64,000 nt of DNA, taken from the NCBI GenBank assembly GCA_902493595.1, contig CABUPU010000003.1, positions 1 to 64,000 of the forward strand. Direction: 5' to 3'. Below, one piece after another: positions 63,894 to 64,000 of this stretch. A program made the translations under genes and the position numbers. Each line of letters starts with the position of its first letter. Within the stretch, counting starts at the first letter, position 1. Under the pieces are notes generated by a model. It was not told the DNA's origin, ran no database searches, and was given only the letters and a program-made list of their open reading frames with translations. The DNA is from an uncultured Mycoplasma sp. GTDB taxonomy: Bacteria; Bacillota_I; Bacilli_A; RF39; UBA660.

Positions 63894-63980
63894 AATAAAA
63901 AAAGATAAAGTTTTACAAAGAAAATTTTTGAAATAAAAAAAGATAAAGTTTTACAAAGAAAATTTTTGAAATAAAAAAAG
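63894..63980. repeat. 38-bp tandem repeat, two full copies and a partial
   Basis: Identical 38-bp units at 63894-63931 and 63932-63969, then 11 bases of a third (63970-63980). They lie between parA and the terminator of the next gene. Confidence 0.85.
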
Positions 63981-63998
63981 TATAGAAAATTCTATACT
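63979..63998 (-). terminator. terminator of a gene beyond the right edge
   Basis: AGTATAGAA and TTCTATACT form an inverted repeat; on the minus strand seven T follow, so it ends a leftward gene outside the window. Confidence 0.6.
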
Positions 63999-64000
63999 AA

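Noticed and set aside
63894..63980. CRISPR array
   Set aside because: The repeats are directly adjacent with no spacers, only two copies, and there are no cas genes.

Overview
The window is AT-rich chromosomal DNA from a low-GC Bacillota, with short intergenic gaps and Shine-Dalgarno-led genes. TGA is used as a stop codon (for example in the genes ending at 46630 and 53872) and the only Trp tRNA has a CCA anticodon, so this is not a Mollicutes with code 4. Amidases, an L,D-transpeptidase and LysM proteins imply a walled cell. I infer an uncultured gut-type Bacilli lineage (RF39- or Erysipelotrichia-like), with moderate confidence. The parA-parB pair at the right end suggests oriC lies just beyond 64 kb, although no parS site was seen.

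Left part (0-11.9 kb): two small helical proteins; a plsC plus diacylglycerol glycosyltransferase pair for membrane glycolipids; a CssRS-like two-component system followed by an HtrA protease and a cysteine-less thioredoxin-fold protein. The last three units share an identical promoter layout and look like one autoregulated envelope-stress regulon. A TetR-controlled ABC exporter, an L,D-transpeptidase and a VTT membrane protein follow.

T4SS block (11.9-25 kb): a leftward operon encodes VirB2-like, VirB6-like, PrgI/VirB3-like, a VirB4 split into two polypeptides, a cytosolic zincin, a two-domain cell-wall hydrolase, an anchored ectodomain protein, VirD4 and a rhodanese. A second VirB2-like protein with a Cys-rich ectodomain is divergently transcribed. 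No relaxase, integrase or att site is visible in this block, so it may be a fixed secretion machine rather than an ICE.

Middle (25-33.5 kb): a pentapeptide-repeat protein, two membrane proteins with Listeria-Bacteroides repeats flanking a DHH phosphoesterase, tRNA-Trp, a roughly 480-nt region that looks like a structured RNA with its own strong promoter, a CorB-like membrane protein, a SleB-like hydrolase, and a CIRCE-controlled ClpB without its N-domain.

Defence island (34.3-43.9 kb): a 9,580-bp element carrying a large serine recombinase, a BcgI-like restriction-modification pair with a Phd/YefM-type regulator, and a Gabija pair. It splits an amidase-LysM gene; removing it rejoins the amidase in frame, and the element ends carry matching inverted arms.

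Right part (44-64 kb): TtcA-like thiolase, tRNA-Cys, envelope proteins (LysM, RDD, PH-like), a second HtrA behind an Abi_2/HEPN gene, CwlD, a candidate 65-nt small RNA, rplM-rpsI, and a long compact operon parA-parB-DUF951-AbgT-ychF-DUF362-yvcK-whiA-truA.
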